In this document: piece after piece, positions 42,561 through 51,129 of the stretch
Layout: each line of letters starts with the position of its first letter
Position numbering within the stretch: position 1 is the first letter of the stretch
DNA from: Lacticaseibacillus paracasei subsp. paracasei
Lineage (GTDB): Bacteria; Bacillota; Bacilli; Lactobacillales; Lactobacillaceae
Direction: 5' to 3'
Assembly: GCF_000829035.1 (NCBI RefSeq)
Contig: NZ_AP012541.1
Span: forward strand, 2,418,001-2,482,000
DNA: 64,000 bases
Position numbers and translations under genes: made by a program
Notes under the pieces: generated by a model
What the model was told of the DNA's origin: nothing
What the model saw: only the letters and a program-made list of their open reading frames with translations
Database searches by the model: none

Positions 42561-44396
42561 ATGCAAAAGCGCCGCCACTCACAAAAGCGTGCTTCAGTCC
42601 TTTTACTTATCACCTTGTTGTTGTCAGTTCTGGTTGCCTTAATCCCACCGCTCATAAGCAAGCCGATCAGTGTCGGTGCTGGCCAGAATATCGCGGTCAC
42701 CGGTTTTGGTAGTCAAGATGCTACGATTACTGACACCACTGGGAAAGATTTCACCCACGCACCCAATCTTTCGATGTATAGCGTGTACACATTAACCTAT
42801 CACTGGCGAATTCCTGACGAAGTGGTCGTCAAAGCCGGTGATACCGCGACAGTTTCCCTGCCAGCAACGGTTGTATCGCGAGCCGATGTGGACTTTGCAG
42901 TGGTTGATCCCACAACTGGCGCCACGATTGGCCATTTCTTTTCCAAAGCAGGTAGTTCAACCGGTATTTTGACCTTCACGGACTTCTTCAGCCATTCAAC
43001 AGTCGGCCGCCAAGGTGAGCTTCAATTCATGGTAAGTGGCCGCTATGATGATAGTGGTCATCAACGTCCAGGATGGTATATCTACAAAGCCGGGTGGGTT
43101 GTCAATCCGCCAACAGGTGCAACTCCAGAAGAAAAAGCGCAGTATGTTGATGACCTTGGTCGACCCAAAATTTTCCAGTGGGAGATTACGATTAATCCAA
43201 ATATGGAGCATGTCGACAATGTGGTGCTCACTGATACACTTGGTCCCGGGCAGCATTTTGATACAAGTCGTGGGCTGGTCGTCCACACTGGTACTTACGA
43301 TGACAACTGGTTCCATGCTACCGGTACCATCACCCCAAGCTATCAAGTGAATGGTAACCAAGTCAAAATATCGCTGGGAACGATCACAACCGCCATCCAA
43401 ATTGATTTGTGGACTAATCCCACCTCTGCAAGTTTCGAAACCACAGATTCTTGGACGAATTCAGTCGTTGCTTCAGGCAAGCAAGGCGGTAGCGGTGCTC
43501 CAGCGCAAGCAAACGGCACAATCACTTGGCGTAACGGCGGTAGTGGCACCGGCCAAGTTGGACAGGTCACGCTAATTAAACAAGACCAAAAAACACATCA
43601 GCAGGCTCTCGCCGGCGCTGTTTTCTCACTCTATCGTGCCGATGGAACCTTGGTGCACGACGACCTCATCACTGATACGAAGGGCAAGTTAACCTTTACC
43701 CAACTCTTAGTCGGCCAATACTATTTTGTCGAAACAAAGGCGCCTAAAGGATACAAGCTGAATGCGACTCACTTGCCGTTTACCATTACCCTTGATAAAC
43801 CGCAAGTGACGGTCAAGGCCTATGACGAGAACCTGACGCCGCCACCGGTAACGCCGTCGACGCCATCTTCTGAATCTTCCAGTTCAATGACACCACCGTC
43901 GAAGCCATCATCAGCTTCCAGTTCCAAACCGTCTGTACCTTCTAGCTCGGTGACACCGCCGTCTAAACCATCAACACCTTCTAGTTCAGTGACACCGCCG
44001 TCTAAACCATCAACACCTTCTAGCTCGGTGACACCGCCGTCTAAACCATCAACACCTTCTAGCTCGGTGACACCGCCGTCTAAACCGTCGTCACCTTCTA
44101 GCTCAGTAACGCCGCCGTCTAAACCGTCTTCTTCATCTAGCGAGCCTTCCAAGCCGGCTGCTTCATCAACCCCTAGCCATCAGGAAAGCTCATCTTCCAT
44201 ATCTAGCAGTGATGTGATCCCTTCATTCTCTTCAGAAAGCGATTCTTCCGCAAGCGTGGAGGTTATCACGCCAAGCCACAACAACACCCATCATCTACCT
44301 GACACAGGTGAGCGTGTTTTAGGCTGGCTAGCCATTGCAATAGGAAGTCTTTTATCAATTACTGGTATCCTTCTATTGATTAAAGATTATCAATAA
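42561..44396 (+). CDS. LPxTG-anchored adhesin with Cna/SpaA-type domains
   Basis: A 611-aa cell-wall protein. Signal peptide (about 1-40), an adhesive Ig-like domain of the collagen-binding type (about 45-320), a SpaA/Cna-B domain (about 333-425) with pilin-like Lys (LIKQD) and an ETKAPKGY box that normally forms an intramolecular isopeptide bond, a Ser/Pro repeat stalk (about 430-555), then LPDTG, a hydrophobic helix and a short tail for sortase anchoring. Flanked by a lipoprotein and a Zur-controlled gene. Binding target unknown. Confidence 0.93.
   Translation: MQKRRHSQKRASVLLLITLLLSVLVALIPPLISKPISVGAGQNIAVTGFGSQDATITDTTGKDFTHAPNLSMYSVYTLTYHWRIPDEVVVKAGDTATVSLPATVVSRADVDFAVVDPTTGATIGHFFSKAGSSTGILTFTDFFSHSTVGRQGELQFMVSGRYDDSGHQRPGWYIYKAGWVVNPPTGATPEEKAQYVDDLGRPKIFQWEITINPNMEHVDNVVLTDTLGPGQHFDTSRGLVVHTGTYDDNWFHATGTITPSYQVNGNQVKISLGTITTAIQIDLWTNPTSASFETTDSWTNSVVASGKQGGSGAPAQANGTITWRNGGSGTGQVGQVTLIKQDQKTHQQALAGAVFSLYRADGTLVHDDLITDTKGKLTFTQLLVGQYYFVETKAPKGYKLNATHLPFTITLDKPQVTVKAYDENLTPPPVTPSTPSSESSSSMTPPSKPSSASSSKPSVPSSSVTPPSKPSTPSSSVTPPSKPSTPSSSVTPPSKPSTPSSSVTPPSKPSSPSSSVTPPSKPSSSSSEPSKPAASSTPSHQESSSSISSSDVIPSFSSESDSSASVEVITPSHNNTHHLPDTGERVLGWLAIAIGSLLSITGILLLIKDYQ
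43938..44132 (+). repeat. 39-bp tandem repeat in the adhesin stalk
   Basis: Five units of 13 codons (PSSSVTPPSKPST) differing by a few silent or Thr/Ser changes. The near-identical DNA makes unit number prone to change by slippage, altering stalk length. Confidence 0.9.
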
Positions 44397-44504
44397 GCGC
44401 GTTTCAAAAACTGCAGCATGACGATGAAATGAAGCCATCGCCTGCTGCAGTTTGCTGCTTTAAATTTTGCTTGCGTGTACGCCATGAATACGCTACGCTT
44501 ACAA

Positions 44505-44519
44505 CCGTAACCATTACGC
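44505..44519 (+). promoter_or_regulatory. Zur-like box before the second Zn-binding lipoprotein
   Basis: CCGTAAC-C-ATTACGC, 7-1-7 palindrome, 24 bp before ATG 44544. Confidence 0.75.
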
Positions 44520-44543
44520 TTTCCAACAAAGGAGCTTTTGCCC

Positions 44544-45446
44544 ATGTTCAAACGATTATTGACCGCCTTCAGCGTCATGTTGTTGGCAATCCTTGCTGTC
44601 GCTTGCAGCACCAGCGCCAAATCTGGCAGCAACCAAAAGATTCAAGTTGTGGCTACCGTCGATTTTTACGGTGAAGTAGCTAAAGCAGTCGGCGGCGATC
44701 AGGTGAGTGTCCAATCGATCATCGACAATCCCGCCATTGATCCCCATGACTACGAACCCACCACTAAAGTCGGTAAACAAGTGGCCACCGCCAACCTCAT
44801 CGTTGCCAGTGGTATCGGCTATGATGGCTGGATGGACAAGCTCGTGAAATCCGAAAGCAAGTCCAAACAATACTTACGGGTGGCCGATGACCTCATGGAC
44901 AAACACGAAGGCGATAACGAACATATTTGGTATGACCCACGCACCATGCCTAAACTTGCCAATGCCTTGGCAGATAAGTTTGCCAAACAGGACCCATCCA
45001 AAAAGGCCATCTTCAAAGCCAACGCCAAGAAGTACATCGCCTCACTCGATAACCTCAATGCTTTGATTCAGAAACTCAAGCAAAACGTTCACGATCAAAA
45101 AGTCGACGTCTCCGAACCTGTCTTCGGCTACGCGCTGGACTATCTAGGCTACAAGGTTAACAACACCCACTTCGCCCAAGCTACCGAAGAAGGCACCGAT
45201 TACAGTGCCAAAGACATCAACGGTGTTCAAGACGATATTAAAGAAAAGAAAATCGCCTTTTTCGTAAACAACAGCCAAGCCAGCTCGAAAATCGTCGACG
45301 GTCTCGTCAAATTAGCCAAGCAACACGATGTTCCTGTGCTCAACGTCTCCGAAACCCTGCCAAAGGGCAAAAATTATCGCACTTGGATGACCAGTCAATA
45401 CCAACAGTTAGAAAAAATCCAAGCAAAGGCCGACAAAACAAACTAG
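44544..45446 (+). CDS. Zinc ABC transporter substrate-binding lipoprotein, paralogue 2
   Basis: A 300-aa lipoprotein (lipobox LAVAC) aligned almost end to end with the protein at 39070: shared DPHDYEPTTKVGK, NEHIWYDPRTMPKLAN, PVFGYALDYLGYKVN and TLPKGKNYRTWM. The ATG 44544 follows AAAGGAGCTTTTGCCC; the TTG two codons upstream is rejected. Also without adjacent transporter genes. The Zur box supports Zn acquisition. A recent gene duplication separated by about 4.5 kb. Confidence 0.9.
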   Translation: MFKRLLTAFSVMLLAILAVACSTSAKSGSNQKIQVVATVDFYGEVAKAVGGDQVSVQSIIDNPAIDPHDYEPTTKVGKQVATANLIVASGIGYDGWMDKLVKSESKSKQYLRVADDLMDKHEGDNEHIWYDPRTMPKLANALADKFAKQDPSKKAIFKANAKKYIASLDNLNALIQKLKQNVHDQKVDVSEPVFGYALDYLGYKVNNTHFAQATEEGTDYSAKDINGVQDDIKEKKIAFFVNNSQASSKIVDGLVKLAKQHDVPVLNVSETLPKGKNYRTWMTSQYQQLEKIQAKADKTN

Positions 45447-45688
45447 TCTCTCTGTCCTACCACAAAAAACCACTTCGTCTTCAAATATCGCAACTTGCAT
45501 CAACGGATACCTCTCTAAAGGAAGGTAAAAAATGCATGGCCTGCTGTTCATTTTGTGACAACTGACATCTTTTCGTAAAATTTTTGCAATGAATTCGTTT
45601 TCAAGGGCCCTATACCAATTGAAGTTTTGCTTGGCGACTCTTACAATGTAGTTGTAAACAGGAACAACTAATAGGGGAGATGTTTTAA

Positions 45689-45838
45689 ATGTCACTGATC
45701 AAGCATACTTTTAAACGCGTTGAGCACATGATCGCAGCACCACGCGATCCCCACGAAGAAGAACAAGCCCGTCTTCAAGAAAACCTGTTCTATACGAACC
45801 TCAGTAGTCTGCAACCAAAAACGAACGCTAAGTTTTGA
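45689..45838 (+). CDS. Small protein, 49 aa
   Basis: MSLIKHTFKRVEHMIAAPRD..., a soluble, charged peptide (DPHEEEQARLQENLF) with no membrane segment. GGGGAGATGTTTTAA precedes the ATG, TACAAT lies about 45 bp upstream, and a terminator follows 22 bp after the stop. These signals support a real gene. No family recognised. Confidence 0.65.
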   Translation: MSLIKHTFKRVEHMIAAPRDPHEEEQARLQENLFYTNLSSLQPKTNAKF

Positions 45839-45860
45839 TTGAATAGATATGAAGTGAATG

Positions 45861-45892
45861 ACCGCCTCAACGGCATGTTGAGACGGTTTTTT
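45861..45892 (+). terminator. Terminator of the 45689 gene
   Basis: CCGCCTCAAC/GTTGAGACGG stem, then TTTTTT. Confidence 0.85.
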
Positions 45893-45924
45893 AATGCCGT
45901 CCATTTGGCTTTAAGAATCAAAAT

Positions 45925-45960
45925 GACCACCTTGAGGAGCAAATGCTCCTCAAGGTGGTC
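45925..45960 (-). terminator. Strong hairpin, leftward terminator
   Basis: Perfect 16-bp stem GACCACCTTGAGGAGC with an AAAT loop; leftward it ends in TCATTTTG. Confidence 0.7.
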
Positions 45961-46443
45961 AAAAAAACTTTCAGGTTATGTTGTTGAGCCTATGACGGCT
46001 ATGCCAACTGTTTTAGCTTTCCTAAATTGTTTTCATACGGTTTTTTTGGCAGTTTAAACCACCTCCCTGTTGATACAGACCTTTGTGCTGCCTTCTCATG
46101 GTTAGTGCAATCCCAACATCAACTCAACCATGAAGACTTGTATGTTCTCTTTTCGAGACATCACAATCATGACCGCCACTAAGGCCTTCAAAACGCTTTT
46201 AAACCATCCGATGGTGTTTACCCACTTCTGTACCTCAAGCCATACTAAATTAATAGCAGGCAACTCAATCCAAGGGTTGCACATAACAAGCCGCTCTCGC
46301 TCCCAAAGCGAAAACACGTGTGATGATCAAAGAGCAACTTACATTTCAATGAAGAATGCTCTCTAATCAAACCAAATACTAGCTGCAGTGACATCTGAGC
46401 CATCATCCCATGTGATAGTCCAGCCGCTAGTGTAAACAGCTCA
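45961..46443. other. Gap with no supported gene
   Basis: Open frames exist on both strands (46102-46317 minus, 46130-46366 plus), but neither has a ribosome binding site or recognisable protein. No terminator with a T-run is seen directly after the CAP-domain gene. Confidence 0.4.
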
Positions 46444-48576
46444 TTACTTTGCGTGACGATACTTGCGAACTCCGGCCAAGCCAAGAACCGCAATCACGAC
46501 AGCACCGGCCTCAGCCAAAATTGCGCCCGCTTGGCTTTCACCAGTTGCAGGATAGGCATGTTTGCCATTCTTCTGAGCAACCCGACTCATCGGCTGACTA
46601 CTTGAAGGCTGTGCGGCAACAACTGGGATAACAGCAGCACTGGAAGTCTTCGGGTTAGCCGCACTGGATGCAGACGAACTGGCAGCACTCGATGCTGCTG
46701 AACTGCCTGCGCTGGATGCAGACGAACTGGCAGCACTTGACGCTGCTGAACTGCCTGCACTTGAGGCAGACGAGCTAGCAGCACTTGATGCTGCTGAACT
46801 CCCCGCACTGGATGCACCCGATGATGAGGCACCACTAGAAGGCGTTGACGGCTTAGGACCGGGATTCAACGCTTCAACCTGTTTAGTTAATGCAGCAATA
46901 AATGAAGCCAAGGCACTTTTTTGTTGCGCATTGAAAGCTTGAACCTTACTGTTATTGTCTTTTTCCGCTTGTGCTTCTTGACTGGCGAACTGATCAGCAA
47001 GTTGCTGAACTGCGTTGTTCAAAGCGGTCTTTTGAGCTTGATAAGTTTGATCTTGACTGTTCTTGAGATTCTGAAGATTATCTTTTACGGTTTGAATTTT
47101 TTGATCAATTTCTTTGTTATTGTCTTGGCCGGTAGAAGGTGATGAGATTTGTGCCGGAACCGTTGCAATGTTTGCGCCTTTATAAATATAACCATCACCA
47201 TTAGAATTCATTACCCATACATTATCAGTAGTATTATATTGTAAAGAAAAACCTGTTGTTGTATCATCGCCAAGAAGAATGTTGCGATGACCATTATTAC
47301 TATCATCGTCAAAATTAAATAATCTATTAATAGATGTCGAAACTGCTTCCATCACTCCAAGCATGGTAGGATTTTGACCATTACGATTTCCCATAAAAGA
47401 TGAAAAATCAATTGATGTTAAAGTTTCATCCATACTGTGACCAAAAATTTGCGAAGTTAAGTTAGGATTATGAATCATATGACCATTTTTAAGACTATTA
47501 CCTCGTTGTTGCACTTTATTAAGAAAATCTTGAGTAGTTGAGATGGGAGCAAGTCCCATTGATTTACGATAATTATTAACTAGCATCATAGCATATTGGT
47601 TTAATTCATTCTTTTGAGCATCTGTTAATTGATTATTCTGAACAACATCACCTAAAGACCAAGAAGGAATTTTATTAATATCATTTCCTTCTCCATCGTC
47701 TGAATTAACATAAATATTATCCATCATACCAGCTTGACTTGGATCTTTGAATACTGGAAGATTCTGTACTAGATAATTACCATTCCAATTACTGTTATTA
47801 TCTTTATGAGTAACAACGTTTGTCCAAAGGCCGTGCTTTGCAACATAATCAAAAGTACCACCGTCACTTACTGTCTCTGTGGGCTGACCAGAAGTCCGTT
47901 GAGCATTCAATGAATCAATTTGCGCATTTGCGGACTGACTGGCAGCTGCATAAGATGACGCTTGCTGTGATTGTAATGCTGCTAGGCTACTTGCTGCACT
48001 TGAGCTAGCAGCTGCCAAAGAAGCTTGATCTTGCTGTTTTTGCGCTGCAGCTTGGCTTGCTAAGCTGTTGGCATAAGAAGCTTCTGCTTCACTGGTCTTT
48101 TGCTTTTCAGCAGCTTCAGAGACAGCTGCGTCTGATTTGGCTTGATCATATTTTGCTTGTTGTGCCTGCCATTCTGCTTCGGTCATGCCTGATGAAGCTG
48201 GCATGCTGGTGTTGGCATTGGCGGCTTGACTTGCTGCTTGATAGGCCGCAGTTGCTTGTTGTTGTGCAGCTGCCGGACTGGCCTCACCGTTGGCTTTAGC
48301 GGCGTTGGCTGTTGCTACAGGTTGGGTGTTTTTAACAGCACTTGCAGGTTCAGTTTGTGCTGCCGCCGGTTGACTCACTTGTCCATCTTGGGTGAGTGTC
48401 ACTGGCTGAACGACAAGGTGCGTGTCTGTTTCTGCAGCATTGACAGGTTGAAGTTGCGTCAAGGCGACACCACCTAACGCTAAGGCAAATGCGGAAACTA
48501 CGACCCACTGGCTGCCGCGTTTGTACATCTTTTTTCTATCATTAACAACATGTTCTTTAACCCGGTTATATAACAT
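46444..48576 (-). CDS. CAP-domain (SCP-like) cell-surface protein with KxYKxGKxW-type signal
   Basis: A 710-aa protein. Signal region MYKRGSQWVV (KxYKxGKxW-like) near residues 17-26, Ala/Gln/Ser-rich coiled-coil segment (about 65-215), CAP domain (about 230-480; ALVNNYRKSMGL-like helix, GHMIHNP, GHRNILL), a second coiled coil (about 490-590) and Ser/Ala repeats (about 600-660). The C-terminus reads AYPATGE, helix, RKYRHAK, a sorting signal with Tyr instead of Leu. ATG 48574-48576 follows GGAGGAAGTAAC. The CAP-encoding middle is distinctly AT-rich, a mosaic gene. Likely wall-attached; CAP function unknown. Confidence 0.85.
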   Translation of the reverse strand: MLYNRVKEHVVNDRKKMYKRGSQWVVVSAFALALGGVALTQLQPVNAAETDTHLVVQPVTLTQDGQVSQPAAAQTEPASAVKNTQPVATANAAKANGEASPAAAQQQATAAYQAASQAANANTSMPASSGMTEAEWQAQQAKYDQAKSDAAVSEAAEKQKTSEAEASYANSLASQAAAQKQQDQASLAAASSSAASSLAALQSQQASSYAAASQSANAQIDSLNAQRTSGQPTETVSDGGTFDYVAKHGLWTNVVTHKDNNSNWNGNYLVQNLPVFKDPSQAGMMDNIYVNSDDGEGNDINKIPSWSLGDVVQNNQLTDAQKNELNQYAMMLVNNYRKSMGLAPISTTQDFLNKVQQRGNSLKNGHMIHNPNLTSQIFGHSMDETLTSIDFSSFMGNRNGQNPTMLGVMEAVSTSINRLFNFDDDSNNGHRNILLGDDTTTGFSLQYNTTDNVWVMNSNGDGYIYKGANIATVPAQISSPSTGQDNNKEIDQKIQTVKDNLQNLKNSQDQTYQAQKTALNNAVQQLADQFASQEAQAEKDNNSKVQAFNAQQKSALASFIAALTKQVEALNPGPKPSTPSSGASSSGASSAGSSAASSAASSSASSAGSSAASSAASSSASSAGSSAASSAASSSASSAANPKTSSAAVIPVVAAQPSSSQPMSRVAQKNGKHAYPATGESQAGAILAEAGAVVIAVLGLAGVRKYRHAK

Positions 48577-48750
48577 GTTACTTCCTCCAATACCATTAAA
48601 ATTATGTCTTTTGATTCGGGGCACAAATTTCATTATATATATTTATTAGGTATATTATGCCTAGGCAACCTGTTACTAGCCTTTCGTTGCTGGCGTGACC
48701 GATATTGTGCCAAAACGGGTATCTGCACCAAAATGGCCTTGATCCATTGG

Positions 48751-49938
48751 TTATTCTCTAGTAATCGTTGCATGTCGAAATGGTGTCACAAAAGTGTCTT
48801 TAAAGTCACCTGTCCCTTGGATCTTTTCAAGATTACGGTCACTGATTGACGCGCTTTGTGCACTTACATACTGCCAAAAGAAATCTTGTTCAAATGCTTG
48901 TAACAATGACGCAACAGTTGGTCCTTTCTCCTTCAAGCTTGCTGGCAGAATGTCCCATCTTTGTGTCAGAAACACTTGCAGTGCTGGTTGCCACCAATTC
49001 TTATAGCTTCGGAGAACAAACGTTGGTGCCGGAATACGATTTGGCTCGTCAAGATATTGACGAATCCGCTCGATGACACTTGCTAAAATAAATTGTGTGG
49101 ACGGTAATAACGCAACCTGCGCGCCACTTGGTAGTGCTTTGAATGACTTTTGCTTATTTGTCGCCAGTTGATAAGCTTCCACACTCTTTGCTTGATAACT
49201 CGAAGTGCTTTTAATTTGTATAAACTTGATAAAGTCATCTGCATTTTGCGTTCGATAAGGGACTAAATCGATAAATTGAATTGGATAGTGACTTAAAATT
49301 TGCTTTGCTTCGCTAACGGGCATCGTTGTGTTAGATTTTTCATCTGCATCAAACAAGGCCCGAAGCAACATCGAAGTATGCTGCGCATACCAATGCTGTT
49401 TATCTCGCTTTGTGTTCTGTCTCAGATAGTCCGTTAGCGTCATGTCGCCAGTATCTGTCTCGTTTGTTCGGAAGAGCTGTTGATAAATAATATTGTTGGC
49501 TGGCTTACCATCTATCCATTCTGCATCCTCCTCATGCACATATTTTTGAATGTTGACGAGGCCACCCTCTCTTTCTGCACGAATCAATTCCTCAACTTGT
49601 CCAGATGCTACCGCTGGATTAATGTTCGCAATATAAATCTGTGCTTTTTGCGGATCATGTTCAATCGGTCCAGCAGGGACACCATCATAAATCGTTGTTT
49701 CGGTTTCATTAAAATTAGCCCTTGCTTGTGGCTTGTGGATATATTGCGCATCTGCTTCAAATAGCCAGTTGAAGGATAGTTCCTCTGCCATTGCTTCTTC
49801 TTCTTTCAATTGCTCGTATTCAGCAATCTTCTTTTCAAGCTCAGGCCGCCATTGGCCTTTATTTTCGGTATTCGGTTCTCGATATGGATTCAAATTTGCT
49901 AGCAGGTCTCCCCAGCTCTGCTCGTCTTGTTTTGTCAT
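48751..49938 (-). CDS. Uncharacterised 395-aa protein
   Basis: A soluble, acidic protein without signal peptide. The N-terminus has a coiled-coil-like stretch (ELEKKIAEYEQLKEEEAMAEEL near 30-52). The middle has PQKAQIYIANINPAVASG and YPIQFIDLVPYRTQNADDF, which faintly resemble the uracil-DNA-glycosylase-like fold, but I cannot claim that. The end has FVLRSYKNWWQPAL. ATG 49936-49938 follows GGAGGGGATTCT. Monocistronic, next to mobile debris, so possibly acquired. Confidence 0.6.
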   Translation of the reverse strand: MTKQDEQSWGDLLANLNPYREPNTENKGQWRPELEKKIAEYEQLKEEEAMAEELSFNWLFEADAQYIHKPQARANFNETETTIYDGVPAGPIEHDPQKAQIYIANINPAVASGQVEELIRAEREGGLVNIQKYVHEEDAEWIDGKPANNIIYQQLFRTNETDTGDMTLTDYLRQNTKRDKQHWYAQHTSMLLRALFDADEKSNTTMPVSEAKQILSHYPIQFIDLVPYRTQNADDFIKFIQIKSTSSYQAKSVEAYQLATNKQKSFKALPSGAQVALLPSTQFILASVIERIRQYLDEPNRIPAPTFVLRSYKNWWQPALQVFLTQRWDILPASLKEKGPTVASLLQAFEQDFFWQYVSAQSASISDRNLEKIQGTGDFKDTFVTPFRHATITRE

Positions 49939-50078
49939 AGAATCCCCTCCATTCATCTAGGTAAAATAACTATAGTATTTTAAATGGGCATATTGCGCCT
50001 ATCTAAACCCAACTAAAAAATTTCACCGTCAAAAAGGAGACTGCTGAATAGGTAACGATTTTCTTGCGGTTTATGATA

Positions 50079-50125
50079 AAAAGTCCGGCAGAATCTGATT
50101 TGACGTCAGATTTTCCCGGACTTTT
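50079..50125. repeat. Imperfect hairpin AAAAGTCCGG.../...CCGGACTTTT
   Basis: Outer 10-bp perfect arms and an inner AATCTGA/TCAGATT stem. It may be a terminator in both directions or an end of the degraded IS beside it. Confidence 0.55.
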
Positions 50126-50149
50126 GTCGTATCAGGGTTTTCCACCCTC

Positions 50150-50600
50150 TTACTTTTCGCTCATTATTTTCATAATTCGCTCCATATTGGCATAAAAGAG
50201 CGTCATGGCCTCAATGCTATTAGACCAGCTTATTGATGGCTATGTTTGGTTTTGACTTCTGCATTCTTCGCGTCAATTCGATACCGTAACTTGATGATGT
50301 CTTGAAATGCTTGAGTTGCCTGTAAGGTCCTCTGGTCTTAATGTGTTTAAGACTTAATCGTGACGTTATAAGTTTTTGTCTTTGCGTCTGGTTGATAACA
50401 CCCTTGCTGCCGTGGACATTCATGACAATGATGCGTGTCAAAGTAATAAGTCCGGCCTTGATCGCAGCTTTTACCTTTTCTCGTGACTCGCGAGTCCATA
50501 AAATCTGCAGGACAAACAAACATACCGGCATCTTTGTTGAAGTTCCAAGTCTGGACTGGAGTCCTTGATCCGTTGAGATGATGAGATAGAGCAATGAATA
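50150..50600 (-). pseudogene. Remnant of an IS1182-type transposase (C-terminal part)
   Basis: Different frames carry WNFNKDAGMFVCPADFM, HCHECPRQQGCYQPDAK with TYNVTIKS, LRYRIDAKNAEVKTKH and AMTLFYANMERIMKIMSEK. These are the typical Cys-rich motif and C-terminal catalytic segment of IS1182-family (DDE_Tnp_1_6) transposases. Stops and frameshifts break it, so it is dead. Ends are not identifiable. Confidence 0.78.
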
Positions 50601-50884
50601 TAACTGAAAGTGATCACGCTTGGCAAGTTTCAGATTTTTCCCCAGACGAGGCGATGTTACCGGTCATTTCTTCAACCCTCACAACATTTTTTCTATTTTG
50701 ATTAACTAAGCTTTCCAGAAACTGCCCATCGCATTTTGACATAAGAGTGGCAGCTCGTTTCAGTTCAGTGGCTGTCAATCAATAAATTGATGCGACTAAC
50801 AATTAGCACTATGACATCCTTAAAAATAACCGCCATGAAATGCAGGTTTAACGCTGCTTTTTAGATAAATCTTGAAAAATTTCA

Positions 50885-50951
50885 ACGCTTATCGGTAATT
50901 GTACGGCGTTTAAAAAATAATAACAATAAGCTCGACATTTTCGTGTACATT
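50885..50951 (+). promoter_or_regulatory. Response-regulator promoter H, remote from the island
   Basis: ACGCT (50885-50889) and GCGTT (50906-50910) are 21 bp apart, and TACATT (50946-50951) follows exactly 36 nt after the second GCGT. Half-sites are weaker than in the island, but the spacing is the same and a GG-peptide gene follows. Confidence 0.75.
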
Positions 50952-51012
50952 GTTTGTAGGAAGCTAGCCCCCTGTGTTGTGAGCATTATGTCGAAAACAA
51001 ACACGAGGTGAT

Positions 51013-51129
51013 TTGTCTAACATTCAATTATTAACGAATACTGAACTCTGCAAGGTAAACGGTGGTAGTAACGCTCTTGACTGTGCTGCAGGAGTCGGTG
51101 CTAGCCCACGTAGGAGACTGATTTTTTGA
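51013..51129 (+). CDS. Double-glycine peptide, bacteriocin-like, TTG start
   Basis: A 38-aa product. The leader MSNIQLLTNTELCKVNGG (18 aa) fits the class II leader pattern (EL-xx-V-x-GG). The mature part is only 20 residues, SNALDCAAGVGASPRRR then LIF. The start TTG has GAGGTG 4 nt upstream. The mature peptide is short for a bacteriocin and may be a truncated one or a pheromone-like peptide. It lies directly behind promoter H and overlaps the next gene by 4 bp. Confidence 0.7.
   Translation: MSNIQLLTNTELCKVNGGSNALDCAAGVGASPRRRLIF

Noticed and set aside
43938..44132. CRISPR-like array
   Set aside because: Repeats are contiguous coding units without spacers; no CRISPR array or cas gene is seen anywhere in the window.
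43820..44152. 110-codon minus-strand repetitive ORF (GGVTELEG repeats)
   Set aside because: It is the reverse reading of the adhesin's Ser/Pro repeats.
46102..46317. 71-codon minus-strand frame as a small toxin
   Set aside because: It has a hydrophobic stretch but no ribosome binding site, promoter or antisense RNA signal.
48751..49938. Uracil-DNA-glycosylase-like enzyme
   Set aside because: Only a faint resemblance around residues 90-100; no catalytic motif could be placed, so it is left as unknown.
50220..50594. 124-codon minus-strand frame as a gene
   Set aside because: Recognisable transposase residues are in other frames; this frame is an artefact of a degraded IS1182-type element.
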